From positions 124,001 through 188,000 of the forward strand of contig NZ_FQWW01000006.1 in the NCBI RefSeq assembly GCF_900129795.1: a DNA stretch of 64,000 nucleotides, in the 5' to 3' direction. Shown here piece after piece: positions 56,506 to 64,000 of the stretch (position 1 is the first letter of the stretch; the number at the start of each line of letters is the position of its first letter). Under the pieces are notes generated by a model, which was given only the letters and a program-made list of their open reading frames with translations, was not told where the DNA came from and did not search any database. The position numbers and the translations under genes were made by a program. The stretch comes from Flavobacterium sp. CF108. GTDB taxonomy: Bacteria; Bacteroidota; Bacteroidia; Flavobacteriales; Flavobacteriaceae.

Positions 56506-56635
56506 GATTTTTATTTAATAAGGTTCGTAATTTTTTGATGTCAGATTCTATTAAGTTTCTCTCGGGGCTGTTTGGATTTTCAATCAGCCAATTTTCCAGT
56601 TCCTGAATTTTTTCCTTGATTTGATTTGTTTCCAT
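56498..56635 (-). CDS. Very small early protein, 45 aa
   Basis: Open frame METNQIKEKIQELENWLIEN followed by 25 further residues to a TAG that overlaps the start of the next gene (ATGAGTAG). It is helical and acidic. The overlap and coding-like composition support a real gene, the first of the leftward early operon. Function unknown. Confidence 0.5.
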   Translation of the reverse strand: METNQIKEKIQELENWLIENPNSPERNLIESDIKKLRTLLNKNHE

Positions 56636-56806
56636 TTTTATGATTTAGATAATGATGAGTAAAGTTTTTTTTAAATTTTAATGATTAATATTACTAGTCA
56701 TTCGTAGTTTTATTCTGATTTAGTGTAGTGTTTCTTTTTTTTATTTTTCAGCAACTTAAATGTGTTGTAATTATTTTATAATCAACATATTGTTTGTGCA
56801 TTTTGT

Positions 56807-56838
56807 TTTGGTTGTAATTTCTGTGGCGCATAAATTTG
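56807..56838 (+). promoter_or_regulatory. Candidate promoter of the repressor gene
   Basis: TTTG at 56807-56810 and TAAATTTG at 56831-56838, 20 bp apart, match the Bacteroidota promoter pattern. The leader of about 100 nt would include both palindromic operators, allowing autoregulation. Confidence 0.5.
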
Positions 56839-56881
56839 TATGTGTTTGGCTTGTTTTTAATATTTATTTTTCTTTACTTTG

Positions 56882-56914
56882 CAAATATAATGTAAAATAA
56901 TACATCAAAACAAA
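56882..56914 (-). promoter_or_regulatory. Candidate leftward early promoter overlapping an operator
   Basis: Read on the minus strand, TATATTTG (complement of 56882-56889) is the -7 box and TTTG (complement of 56911-56914) the -33 box, 21 bp apart. The palindrome 56890-56905 lies exactly between them, so a bound repressor would block this promoter. Confidence 0.6.
56890..56905. promoter_or_regulatory. Operator 1
   Basis: ATGTA-N6-TACAT, a 16-bp dyad between the -7 and -33 boxes of the leftward promoter. The second copy lies 31 bp away centre to centre, about three helical turns. Confidence 0.65.
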
Positions 56915-56920
56915 TTTTTA

Positions 56921-56936
56921 ACGTAAAAAAATACAT
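56921..56936. promoter_or_regulatory. Operator 2
   Basis: ACGTA-N6-TACAT, one mismatch from operator 1 in its outer arm, ending 6 bp before the repressor start codon. Two spaced copies suggest cooperative binding by the repressor. Confidence 0.6.
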
Positions 56937-56942
56937 CTTTTT

Positions 56943-57626
56943 ATGGGGTCGACTGAAAGAATAAGAGAATACCTTGATTATAAAGGGATTACTAAATATA
57001 AGTTCTGTAATGATTTAGGATTTTCTAATAAGTTTTTAGATAACAGTAGTAATATGGGAACTGATAAAGCATGTAAAATTTTACACTACTACCCAGAGAT
57101 AAATTCAGAATGGCTTTTAACAGGAAACGGATCCATGATAAAAGAGGACAACACTAATATTGTAATTATGAATAATGACCGAAAAACAATCGATTCGCTG
57201 CATGTGAGTCAGGAAATACCATTATATGATTTGGAAGCTGTAGCAGGTTTAAGGGAATTATTTAGCAGCGGAAAGCCACAAAGAGTTTTGGATACGATAA
57301 AAATTCCAAATCTTCCTAAGTGTGACGGAGCTATTTCTGTTACAGGAGATAGTATGTATCCGTTATTAAAATCCGGAGATATAATTTTGTATAAGGAAAC
57401 AGAATTTGATAATATCTTTTTTGGAGAAATGTATCTTTTAAGTGTCAAATTAAACGACTGGGAAGAATATATTACGGTAAAATATGTTCAGAAATCAGAA
57501 CAAGGGCAGGAGTTTGTAAAATTGGTAAGTCAGAATTCACATCATCAGCCAAAAGATATTCATATTTCAAAAATATCTGCATTGGCACTTATAAAAGCCA
57601 GTATTCGTATTAATACGATGATGTAA
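56943..57626 (+). CDS. LexA/C1-like repressor with S24 self-cleavage domain
   Basis: A 227-residue protein. Residues 1-65 form a divergent helix-turn-helix (IREYLDYKGITKYKFCNDLG ... EWLLTGNGSM). Residues ~90-220 are an S24 peptidase domain with nucleophile S137 in TGDSMYP, general-base lysine K180 in ITVKYVQK, and a cleavage bond A101-G102 in LEAVAGLRE. All parts needed for RecA-stimulated self-cleavage are therefore present, so DNA damage should lift repression. It is divergent from the early operon, with two palindromic operators in the gap. It matches C-type repressors of temperate phages in Bacteroidota. Confidence 0.88.
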   Translation: MGSTERIREYLDYKGITKYKFCNDLGFSNKFLDNSSNMGTDKACKILHYYPEINSEWLLTGNGSMIKEDNTNIVIMNNDRKTIDSLHVSQEIPLYDLEAVAGLRELFSSGKPQRVLDTIKIPNLPKCDGAISVTGDSMYPLLKSGDIILYKETEFDNIFFGEMYLLSVKLNDWEEYITVKYVQKSEQGQEFVKLVSQNSHHQPKDIHISKISALALIKASIRINTMM

Positions 57627-57652
57627 ACATATATATTACTATAAAAGTTAAG

Positions 57653-57690
57653 CCTCTTAAATTATTGTATTTAAGAGGTTTTTATTTTTT
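57653..57690 (+). terminator. Terminator of the repressor gene
   Basis: CCTCTTAAAT (57653-57662) pairs with ATTTAAGAGG (57669-57678), followed by a T-rich tail. The rest of the 317-bp gap to 57945 is AT-rich and shows nothing else I can name; it probably holds the right edge of the island and the glycosidase promoter. Confidence 0.8.
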
Positions 57691-57944
57691 TACCCCATCA
57701 ATAAAGTGCAAGTAGATGCTCTTTAAAAGAAAAAATCAACTACGCTCTTTTTTTGCGTTAGATTTACTTTGTAGTGTATTTGATATGTTTTTTCTAAGTT
57801 TAAGGTAAATAAACCTATTGTAATTTAGGAACGGCAAATGGATTAATTAGTTATGAAGGATGATTTTTTGATATGCAGCTGATTGTTAATTCGTTTTTTT
57901 AATAAGAAATAGAATGTTGTATTAAAAATAAAATAAATTTAACT

Positions 57945-59741
57945 ATGAGAAAAATTATAATGCTGTGTTTTGCTTTTCTGATTTTTGGAAAAATGATGGC
58001 ACAGGAAATTCCGTTACTATCCAATATTTCATCTCGAAATAACATCAACCTAAATGGGAAATGGAGTTATATTGTAGATCCGCTTGAAAACGGATATTAC
58101 GATTATCGTTTAATGCCTTTAAAAGACAACGGATTTTTCGAAAATAAAAAATTCAATACCACAGATTTAACCGAATATAATTTTGCGACTTCAGCCACGA
58201 TGGATATTCCGACTGACTGGAATTCAAAAGATCAAAGATTGTTCTTTTATGAAGGAACAGTTTGGTTTCAGAAAGACTTTAATTATAAAAAAGATGCACA
58301 AACCAAAGGTATTCTTCATTTTGGAGCAGTTAATTATGATGCAAAAGTATATGTAAACGGAAAATTGGCAGGAACTCATGTTGGCGGTTATACACCTTTT
58401 AATTTTGATGTAACTAATTTATTAGTCGAGGGAAATAACTTTGTCGTAGTAAAAGTAGATAACAAACGCCATAAAGATAATGTTCCAACGGTAAATATGG
58501 ATTGGTGGAATTACGGAGGAATTACAAGAGATGTTACTTTGGCTCAGGTTCCAAATACATATGTTGAAGATTATTTGGTTCAGCTAGACAAAAAAGAAAA
58601 AATTTCCGGCTGGGTGAAGCTGAATACTGAAACTGGAAATCAATCAATTTCGGTTTCCATTCCTGAATTAAAAATAAAAAAGAGTATTACAACCGATACT
58701 AAAGGTTTTGCCTATTTCGAAATAAAAGCAAATCCGGTTTTATGGACTCCGGAAAAGCCAAAATTATACGATGTAGCCATAACCAAAACAGGTGAAAATA
58801 TAAACGATAAAATTGGTTTTAGAACAATTGAAACCAAAGGAAAAGAGATTCTGTTAAACGGGAAAAAAGTCTTTTTAAGGGGGATTAGTATTCATGAAGA
58901 AGCACCTTTTAGATCTGGAAGAGCATGGTCGCAGGAAGATGCTGTTACGCTATTAACCTGGGCAAAAGAATTAGGGTGTAATTATGTTCGTTTAGCGCAT
59001 TATCCGCATAACGAAAACATGGTAAAAGAAGCTGAAAAAATGGGATTAATGATTTGGTCTGAAGTTCCGGTATATTGGACCATTTCATGGACAAATCCTG
59101 ACACATACGCTAATGCTGAACATCAGCTGCATGATATGATTTACAGAGATAAAAACCGCTGCGGAATCGTAATTTGGTCAATAGCAAACGAAACGCCTCA
59201 TGGCGACGACAGAGATCTTTTCTTAAGCAAACTGGCAAAATATGCCCGTACGCAGGACAATTCTCGTTTAATTAGTATGGCGATGGAAGTAACCAAAAGT
59301 TCGAACAATATCAATACGCTGCAGGATAATATGAATGAATATGTAGATATTGTGAGTTTTAATCAATATTTAGGCTGGTATAGGGGAACGAATGAAACCT
59401 GTAAAGATATGCAGTGGGTAATACCATATAATAAGCCGGTTATCATCAGTGAATTTGGTGGCGAAGCTTTACAAGGATTACACGGCGACAAAAAAGAGCG
59501 CTGGAACGAAGAATATCAGGAAGAGCTGTATATTCAAAATACACAAATGTTTAATCGAATTGAAGGTTTAGCAGGAGTGTCTCCGTGGATTTTGGTAGAC
59601 TTTAGGTCGCCAAGAAGGCAATTGACAAACATTCAGGATTTCTTTAACCGTAAAGGCTTAATTTCAAGTAATGGAATTAAAAAGAAAGCTTTTTATGTGA
59701 TGAAAGATTGGTATGCGCAGAAAGAAGAAGAGTATAAGTAA
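57945..59741 (+). CDS. Secreted family 2 glycoside hydrolase (beta-glucuronidase-like)
   Basis: A 598-residue enzyme with a signal peptide (about 1-19, ending MMAQ). The three GH2 parts are visible: sugar-binding jelly roll (~35-205, with FYEGTVWFQKDF, GGYTPFNFDVT), immunoglobulin-like sandwich (~206-295), and TIM barrel from ~300 (NGKKVFLRGISIHEE). The acid/base E416 is in WSIANETPHG and the nucleophile E503 in VIISEFGGEA. The size equals that of UidA-like beta-glucuronidases, but the exact sugar cannot be read from the sequence. It acts in the periplasm or outside. It is a single gene with a terminator shared with the convergent peptidase gene. Confidence 0.88.
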   Translation: MRKIIMLCFAFLIFGKMMAQEIPLLSNISSRNNINLNGKWSYIVDPLENGYYDYRLMPLKDNGFFENKKFNTTDLTEYNFATSATMDIPTDWNSKDQRLFFYEGTVWFQKDFNYKKDAQTKGILHFGAVNYDAKVYVNGKLAGTHVGGYTPFNFDVTNLLVEGNNFVVVKVDNKRHKDNVPTVNMDWWNYGGITRDVTLAQVPNTYVEDYLVQLDKKEKISGWVKLNTETGNQSISVSIPELKIKKSITTDTKGFAYFEIKANPVLWTPEKPKLYDVAITKTGENINDKIGFRTIETKGKEILLNGKKVFLRGISIHEEAPFRSGRAWSQEDAVTLLTWAKELGCNYVRLAHYPHNENMVKEAEKMGLMIWSEVPVYWTISWTNPDTYANAEHQLHDMIYRDKNRCGIVIWSIANETPHGDDRDLFLSKLAKYARTQDNSRLISMAMEVTKSSNNINTLQDNMNEYVDIVSFNQYLGWYRGTNETCKDMQWVIPYNKPVIISEFGGEALQGLHGDKKERWNEEYQEELYIQNTQMFNRIEGLAGVSPWILVDFRSPRRQLTNIQDFFNRKGLISSNGIKKKAFYVMKDWYAQKEEEYK

Positions 59742-59761
59742 AACGAGTTTTAGATAAAGTG

Positions 59762-59799
59762 AAAAACCTTCAAAATCAGAAATGATTTTGAAGGTTTTT
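59762..59799. terminator. Bidirectional terminator between convergent genes
   Basis: AAAAACCTTCAAAATCA (59762-59778) pairs perfectly with TGATTTTGAAGGTTTTT (59783-59799), with T runs on both strands. Confidence 0.88.
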
Positions 59800-59880
59800 G
59801 TATTTTTTTCAATATTAAAATTTTCTACAAGTATTCCAGAACCTATTTCTAAGCTCAAAAAATGTAGAAAAATAAAATAC

Positions 59881-62061
59881 TTACTCCCTAACTTTATAGT
59901 TGTCTTTGGTTAATTTAAATTTTGGATGCCCCATTTGCCAAAAAGCAAAAGCAAATTCATCTGCAAAATCATTATACAATTGCAAATTTGAACTATTTAT
60001 CCCATGTCCGGCATCATAATTTACTGCAAAAAGGATTTCATTTGTAGACGATTTAATACTTTCAAGTTTAGCTACAAATTTGGCTGACATCCAAGGGGCA
60101 ACTCTGGCATCATTCATACCTACAGAAATAAGGCAGGCCGGATAGTTTACACCTTGTTTTAGGTGATTAAAAGAATCAATTTCTGCCAATATATTGAGTT
60201 CTTCTTTGATACTTGGATCACCTAACTCCTTCATGTTATTAGGGCCATTTGGAGCCTTGTCAATTCTAAGTGGATTAAGATAACCATCATAACAAATCAT
60301 TACTTTGAATAAATCAGGACGTTCTGTCATTGCCCTGCCTACAAGAATACCGCCAGCACTTCCACTTAACATACCTATTTTATCTTTTGCAGTTATATTA
60401 TTAGCGATTAAATATTCTGCAGCAGCAATAAAATCTTTCCATGTATTGGGTTTGTTTTTCTTAAAACCACTTTCATGCCAGCTGTCTCCTTTTTCTCCTC
60501 CTCCTCTTACATGTGGTATAACATAAATGCCGCCATTCATGACCCATGACAGAATGATAGGCTGAAATCGCGGACTTCTTGAAATTCCATAAGATCCATA
60601 ACCATCCATCATGACGTAATTTTCTTTATCACGTTTTAATTTCTTATTGTAAATTAAACTAACAGGGACTAAAACACCGTCGTGCGAAGGAATTTCAATT
60701 TCTTTTACTACAAAATCTTTAAATTCAGGATATGAAACAATAGGATTGGTAGTGTCCTCAATAAACTGATTCTTAGCAAAGTTATAGCAAAATCTTCTGT
60801 TTGGGTTCAGCCACCCGCTTATGTTTATTGATAGATCACTGCCATATTTGTTGTTTGAAGATATGGAAATGTTTCCCGCTTGTGCAGGTAAATTAAGAGG
60901 TTTTATTTTTTTATTTTTTATGTGATATAACTTGGCTTCAACGCCATTTTTTTTAGTCGTATAAAAGAGACCGTCATTATTTACCACAAAATCATCGATC
61001 GTTTCTTTTACATTTTCTTTTACGATTATTTCAGGATTTTGAAGGTTTAAATTAGAAATTTGGGTTTTAATGATTTTAAAATTTGAAGTTTTATTTGAAG
61101 AAATGCAATACAATTCGTCATTTAAAATTACAGGATTTAATAATCCGTCGCTTTTTTTATAGAGTAATTTCCAATCTATTTTCGAATTTTTTAATTCGCT
61201 GATATCAGCATAATAATAGTCTAAATATATTGCCGCCCCACTCAGAGAAGCTAAAATATATTTATCCTTATAATTTATTTTTTTTATAATTGGGAAATCT
61301 GATCGTGAAATCTGCAAATCGGGATTGTTTTTTTTTGAGAATAAAACAATATGTTTTGATGAATCATCTCCAATTTTATAAGCAACAGATTCAGTATCTA
61401 AAAGATAATTGGGTGATTTTGTGTCAATAACAGGTATGTTAACATAGATTATTCCACTGTTATCTGGCAGCCAGTTAATTCCGCCTAATTCTGCAGGCCA
61501 GCAATTTAAAATAATTGAGGGTAGTATTTTTTTGCTATTAATATCAAGAAAACCTATTTCAGCAATTTCTTCTCCATTTTTGGTAAAACTAAGTGCAATT
61601 TTTGTTTCATCCCACGATGGTTTAAGGTAAGAAATGGTGTAAATGTTTCCTGTTTCTTTTTTATAGTTTGCAGCATCAAAAATTAAAACTTCATTTTTTC
61701 CTTTTTCTTTTAAATAAAGCTTGTCAGACTTGTCTGCAGAGGTTCTTTTTAAATAATAAAAAGAGTTATTTTCTGTAATTGTTAATAATGTTACATTAAA
61801 TGATTTTCGTTTTTCAAATTCAATGAATTTTTCAACGAATTCATTTCTACCCGAAATGTTATTCAATAAATTTCTAGCTCGATCATTATGTTGTTTAAAC
61901 CATTTTTGTACTGAATCATTCTGTAAATTTTCTAGATATTGAAAATTATCCATAATTGTAGTATTCGAATGTTTATTATCTTTCTCTTTTACTATCACAT
62001 CTTGAGATAAGGCGGTAATTGAGAAACAAAATATAAAAATAAGCTGTATTATTGATTTCAT
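59881..62061 (-). CDS. Secreted prolyl oligopeptidase (S9A family)
   Basis: A 726-residue protein with a signal peptide (about 1-19, ending ALSQ). Residues ~60-440 form the seven-bladed propeller; ~470-726 form the alpha/beta hydrolase domain. The catalytic triad is S568 (SGSAGG), D651 (GMNDARV) and H686 (DAGHG); the approach motif YGSYGISRSPRF and VRGGGEKGDSWH are also typical. These enzymes cut after proline in short peptides, the propeller excluding folded proteins. The gene begins 43 bp after the stop of a 49-aa peptide precursor rich in proline at its C-terminus, so the two are likely co-transcribed. Confidence 0.88.
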   Translation of the reverse strand: MKSIIQLIFIFCFSITALSQDVIVKEKDNKHSNTTIMDNFQYLENLQNDSVQKWFKQHNDRARNLLNNISGRNEFVEKFIEFEKRKSFNVTLLTITENNSFYYLKRTSADKSDKLYLKEKGKNEVLIFDAANYKKETGNIYTISYLKPSWDETKIALSFTKNGEEIAEIGFLDINSKKILPSIILNCWPAELGGINWLPDNSGIIYVNIPVIDTKSPNYLLDTESVAYKIGDDSSKHIVLFSKKNNPDLQISRSDFPIIKKINYKDKYILASLSGAAIYLDYYYADISELKNSKIDWKLLYKKSDGLLNPVILNDELYCISSNKTSNFKIIKTQISNLNLQNPEIIVKENVKETIDDFVVNNDGLFYTTKKNGVEAKLYHIKNKKIKPLNLPAQAGNISISSNNKYGSDLSINISGWLNPNRRFCYNFAKNQFIEDTTNPIVSYPEFKDFVVKEIEIPSHDGVLVPVSLIYNKKLKRDKENYVMMDGYGSYGISRSPRFQPIILSWVMNGGIYVIPHVRGGGEKGDSWHESGFKKNKPNTWKDFIAAAEYLIANNITAKDKIGMLSGSAGGILVGRAMTERPDLFKVMICYDGYLNPLRIDKAPNGPNNMKELGDPSIKEELNILAEIDSFNHLKQGVNYPACLISVGMNDARVAPWMSAKFVAKLESIKSSTNEILFAVNYDAGHGINSSNLQLYNDFADEFAFAFWQMGHPKFKLTKDNYKVRE

Positions 62062-62103
62062 TAATGTAACATTATTTAATTGCCTGGATAACTTAAAAAC
62101 AAA

Positions 62104-62253
62104 TTATCCTCTTATCGTTGGTGAAGTAATTGGTGGATCTTCATCTGCCAGCGAAGCTCCGCCGCCTACGATAACTTTTTTGTTTTTAATTTCTGCAATT
62201 CTAAATTTTTCCAAAGAAAGTTTTTTTTCTTCAATTCTGTTTACTTTTTTCAT
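62104..62253 (-). CDS. Candidate RiPP precursor peptide with double-glycine leader, 49 aa
   Basis: A short frame starting MKKVNRIEEKKLSLEKFRIA and continuing EIKNKKVIVGGG, then ASLADEDPPITSPTIRG and a stop. A leader of the form KLSLEKFRIAEIxxKxVIVGGG is the layout of Bacteroidota natural-product precursors (the TIGR04149-like or class I lanthipeptide group) cleaved after the double glycine. The core would be about 17 residues with Ser, Thr and three Pro but no Cys. No lanthipeptide synthetase or radical-SAM enzyme is visible in this window. The prolyl oligopeptidase gene starts 43 bp downstream, and a TPR/AraC regulator gene ends 128 bp... upstream on the same strand is 62381. Confidence 0.65.
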   Translation of the reverse strand: MKKVNRIEEKKLSLEKFRIAEIKNKKVIVGGGASLADEDPPITSPTIRG

Positions 62254-62380
62254 TTGATTTGTATTTGTAGTTGATACTAGTTTGATACAAATGTATATTG
62301 ATGAAGTAATTTAAAATAATAGTACTTGTCTACATTTATAAATGTAGATGATTTAGGTTGTTAATCATTGATAATCAGAA

Positions 62381-64000
62381 CTATGCGGATAATTTATTTT
62401 TTGTTTCTTCTATTTTTTTAATGAAATATGAAGGTTGTAGTCCTGTCTTTGTGTAAAATGCTTTTGCAAAAGATTCCGAATTACTAAAGCCAACCTCTTC
62501 TGAAATAGCTTTTATAGTATATCTCCTAAATTTTTTATCTTTTTTCAATCTTGAAATAGCATAATCAATACGCATATCATTAATGTATTGACTAAAGTTT
62601 TTCTCTTTGTAAAAATTGATAATTTTAGATAAATAGCTGCTATTACTGGCAAATTCTCTGGCAAGATCTGTCTGTTTCAAGTTTAGTCTTAAATATCCTT
62701 TCTTATTTTCAAATTCTGACAGCTTTTTTAATATGTCTTTTATCATTTCAATAGGCAGGTCAATTGTTTTTTCTTCCTGATTGTTTTTTATTTGAATAAT
62801 TTGTTCTTCATTGTTTGAATTTTCCAGTAAAGGAGCCTGCATTAATTCATTAAAACGTTGTTCAAAGAGTTTATTTTTGTTTTTTACTTTTATTAGGTAA
62901 TAAATAGAAAATACAAGTCCTAACATTAATAAAATAGAAATAATAGTGTGAAAAATATTTTCATTTTTAATCTCTTTAATTAAGTTTTCTTTCTCAATTA
63001 AAAGATTTGGTGTGTCATAATTTTTACTTATTTTATTTGAAAGTATTACATTATTTGCTTTAAAATAGCTCTCAATCTCTATCAGCCTGTTTAAATAATA
63101 TAATTGTTTTTTATCATTATTAGTAATCTTTGAAATTTCTATTAAACGGATGTAATTGTCTTTTATATCACAAGAGTATTGTTTTGTTTTAACTAAAATG
63201 GAATCGACTTTTTCATAATAAAGCATTGCTTTATCAATGTTTTTTTCGCTTTTAAAGATATTCTCTCCTTTATAATAATAACAAATAGCTAAGTTTGAAG
63301 TATCATCAGTTTTCTTAATTAAGCTTATAGCTTTTTCCAGATAAGTTTTACTTTGATTAAAATCATTTTTAAGATTCAAACATATCCCTTTATACATTAT
63401 ATAGTATGGGTAATATGGATTAGTAACCGGAAGTGTTTTTAATTCATTATTTATATAATTCAATGCAACATCCTCTTTATTTAATCTTATATAAATATCT
63501 GCAAGGACCCATTTAATAAAAATAACGTCGATTTTTTTATTTGGCTTGTCCTTAAAATAATTTAAGTTCTCGACAAATAAGGGCAAAGCTTCTTCTGGCC
63601 TTCCTAATTCAATTTTAATTAACCCAATATATCTTTTAATTATTAAATTCTGCTCAAAATTGCCTCTCTCCTGAGACAGCTTTTCAGCAATCAATATATA
63701 TTTTAATGCTTGGTTTAAATTAAGGTTGATTTGAAAGTAATTAGCTTTCAATACATAAGCTTTTGCCGGATAAATAAAATCAGACTTACCTTTTGTCAAT
63801 GAAATAATAGAATCTGCATATTTTAATTGAATCGCTTTCCCTCTGTGAGTTAAAGCTTTATAATACATAGCGTCTGCAATCCTGAAAACATCATTGACTT
63901 GCCGGGCTTTTTTATAATAAATATCAATATAAGCTGTTTTTTGATTTAAGTCTGACGCTGAATTTTCTATTTTTTCATCTAACTCTTTGAAACTTAATTC
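62381..64000 (-). CDS. TPR-sensor/AraC-type transcription regulator (5' end outside window)
   Basis: The frame stays open to the window edge, beyond the first internal ATG at 63868, so the N-terminus is missing. About 330 residues of TPR-like helical repeats (YPYYIMYKGICLNLKNDFNQ, NLAICYYYKGENIF) are followed by one transmembrane helix (FHTIISILLMLGLVFSIYYLI), a cytoplasmic linker, and a C-terminal AraC-family DNA-binding domain (YINDMRIDYAISRLKKD ... FSNSESFAKAFYTKTGLQPSYF). This membrane-bound TPR-AraC layout is common in Bacteroidota and regulates adjacent genes; here the nearest same-strand genes are the peptide precursor and the prolyl oligopeptidase. Confidence 0.85.
   Translation of the reverse strand, partial: ELSFKELDEKIENSASDLNQKTAYIDIYYKKARQVNDVFRIADAMYYKALTHRGKAIQLKYADSIISLTKGKSDFIYPAKAYVLKANYFQINLNLNQALKYILIAEKLSQERGNFEQNLIIKRYIGLIKIELGRPEEALPLFVENLNYFKDKPNKKIDVIFIKWVLADIYIRLNKEDVALNYINNELKTLPVTNPYYPYYIMYKGICLNLKNDFNQSKTYLEKAISLIKKTDDTSNLAICYYYKGENIFKSEKNIDKAMLYYEKVDSILVKTKQYSCDIKDNYIRLIEISKITNNDKKQLYYLNRLIEIESYFKANNVILSNKISKNYDTPNLLIEKENLIKEIKNENIFHTIISILLMLGLVFSIYYLIKVKNKNKLFEQRFNELMQAPLLENSNNEEQIIQIKNNQEEKTIDLPIEMIKDILKKLSEFENKKGYLRLNLKQTDLAREFASNSSYLSKIINFYKEKNFSQYINDMRIDYAISRLKKDKKFRRYTIKAISEEVGFSNSESFAKAFYTKTGLQPSYFIKKIEETKNKLSA

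Noticed and set aside
22059..57690. Attachment sites or Mu-type ends with target duplication
   Set aside because: I compared the flanks (21880-22058 and 57627-57944) by eye and found only a short shared GATTTACT, which can occur by chance; no credible att or TG/CA end pair.
1..64000. tRNA or rRNA genes
   Set aside because: No GC-rich cloverleaf or rRNA segment stood out on either strand in this AT-rich sequence.

Overview
The window is AT-rich DNA from a Bacteroidota bacterium, most likely Flavobacterium or a close relative. Supporting signs are promoter matches of the TTTG/TAnnTTTG type, tandem BspA-like and 26-residue surface repeats, DUF5977 domains, fibre-like proteins with a shared Flavobacteria-type C-terminus, and the codon bias. 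No rRNA, tRNA, CRISPR array or reverse transcriptase was seen.

Layout. (1) 1-5404, plus strand: the end of a secretin gene, two inner-membrane assembly genes of PilN/GspL and PilO/GspM type, and three paralogous secreted fibre-like proteins. (2) 5458-7897: a small hypothetical gene, an XRE regulator with a palindromic site upstream, and a complete IS4-family insertion sequence. (3) 8019-19198, minus strand: an apparent five-gene operon (OmpH/Skp-like protein, lipoprotein, 1725-aa and 1479-aa RHS-type proteins, RDD membrane protein) that looks like a secreted RHS system with its own helpers and perhaps its own immunity protein. (4) 19536-21878: a large MscS-type channel. (5) 22059-57626: the most unusual part, a roughly 35-kb phage-derived island. 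(6) 57945-64000: a secreted family 2 glycoside hydrolase, a secreted prolyl oligopeptidase, a short unlisted gene for a double-glycine peptide precursor, and a TPR/AraC-type regulator that runs off the window.

The island. A LexA-like S24 repressor (56943-57626) faces a leftward promoter whose -7 and -33 boxes flank a 16-bp palindromic operator. Leftward follow small early genes including a Mu-type DUF3164 protein, then a lysis module (membrane coiled-coil protein, CHAP endolysin, single-protein spanin). Next come a 725-aa protein and a 1002-aa protein that ends in an EndoU-type nuclease domain, followed directly by a small candidate immunity gene. Then come a fibre protein, a 2463-aa beta-rich giant, a 1925-aa von Willebrand A protein, a tail-fibre protein with its assembly chaperone, two DUF5977 proteins (one with a Hint domain), and a tandem set of fibre-like proteins that reuse two short N-terminal modules in front of unrelated adhesive C-terminal domains. 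No transposase, terminase, portal, capsid, sheath, tube or baseplate gene is recognisable here, yet no large gene looks broken. A 105-bp direct repeat (45576-45680 and 54278-54380) lies ahead of the lysis/toxin block and of the giant-protein block and may be a shared late control region.

Working model (inference): a domesticated phage module, held off by a self-cleaving repressor, that lyses the producing cell to release giant fibre-bearing toxin proteins or particles that lack signal peptides. The lysis, fibre and toxin assignments rest on sequence motifs; the idea that the giant proteins form a particle is untested.
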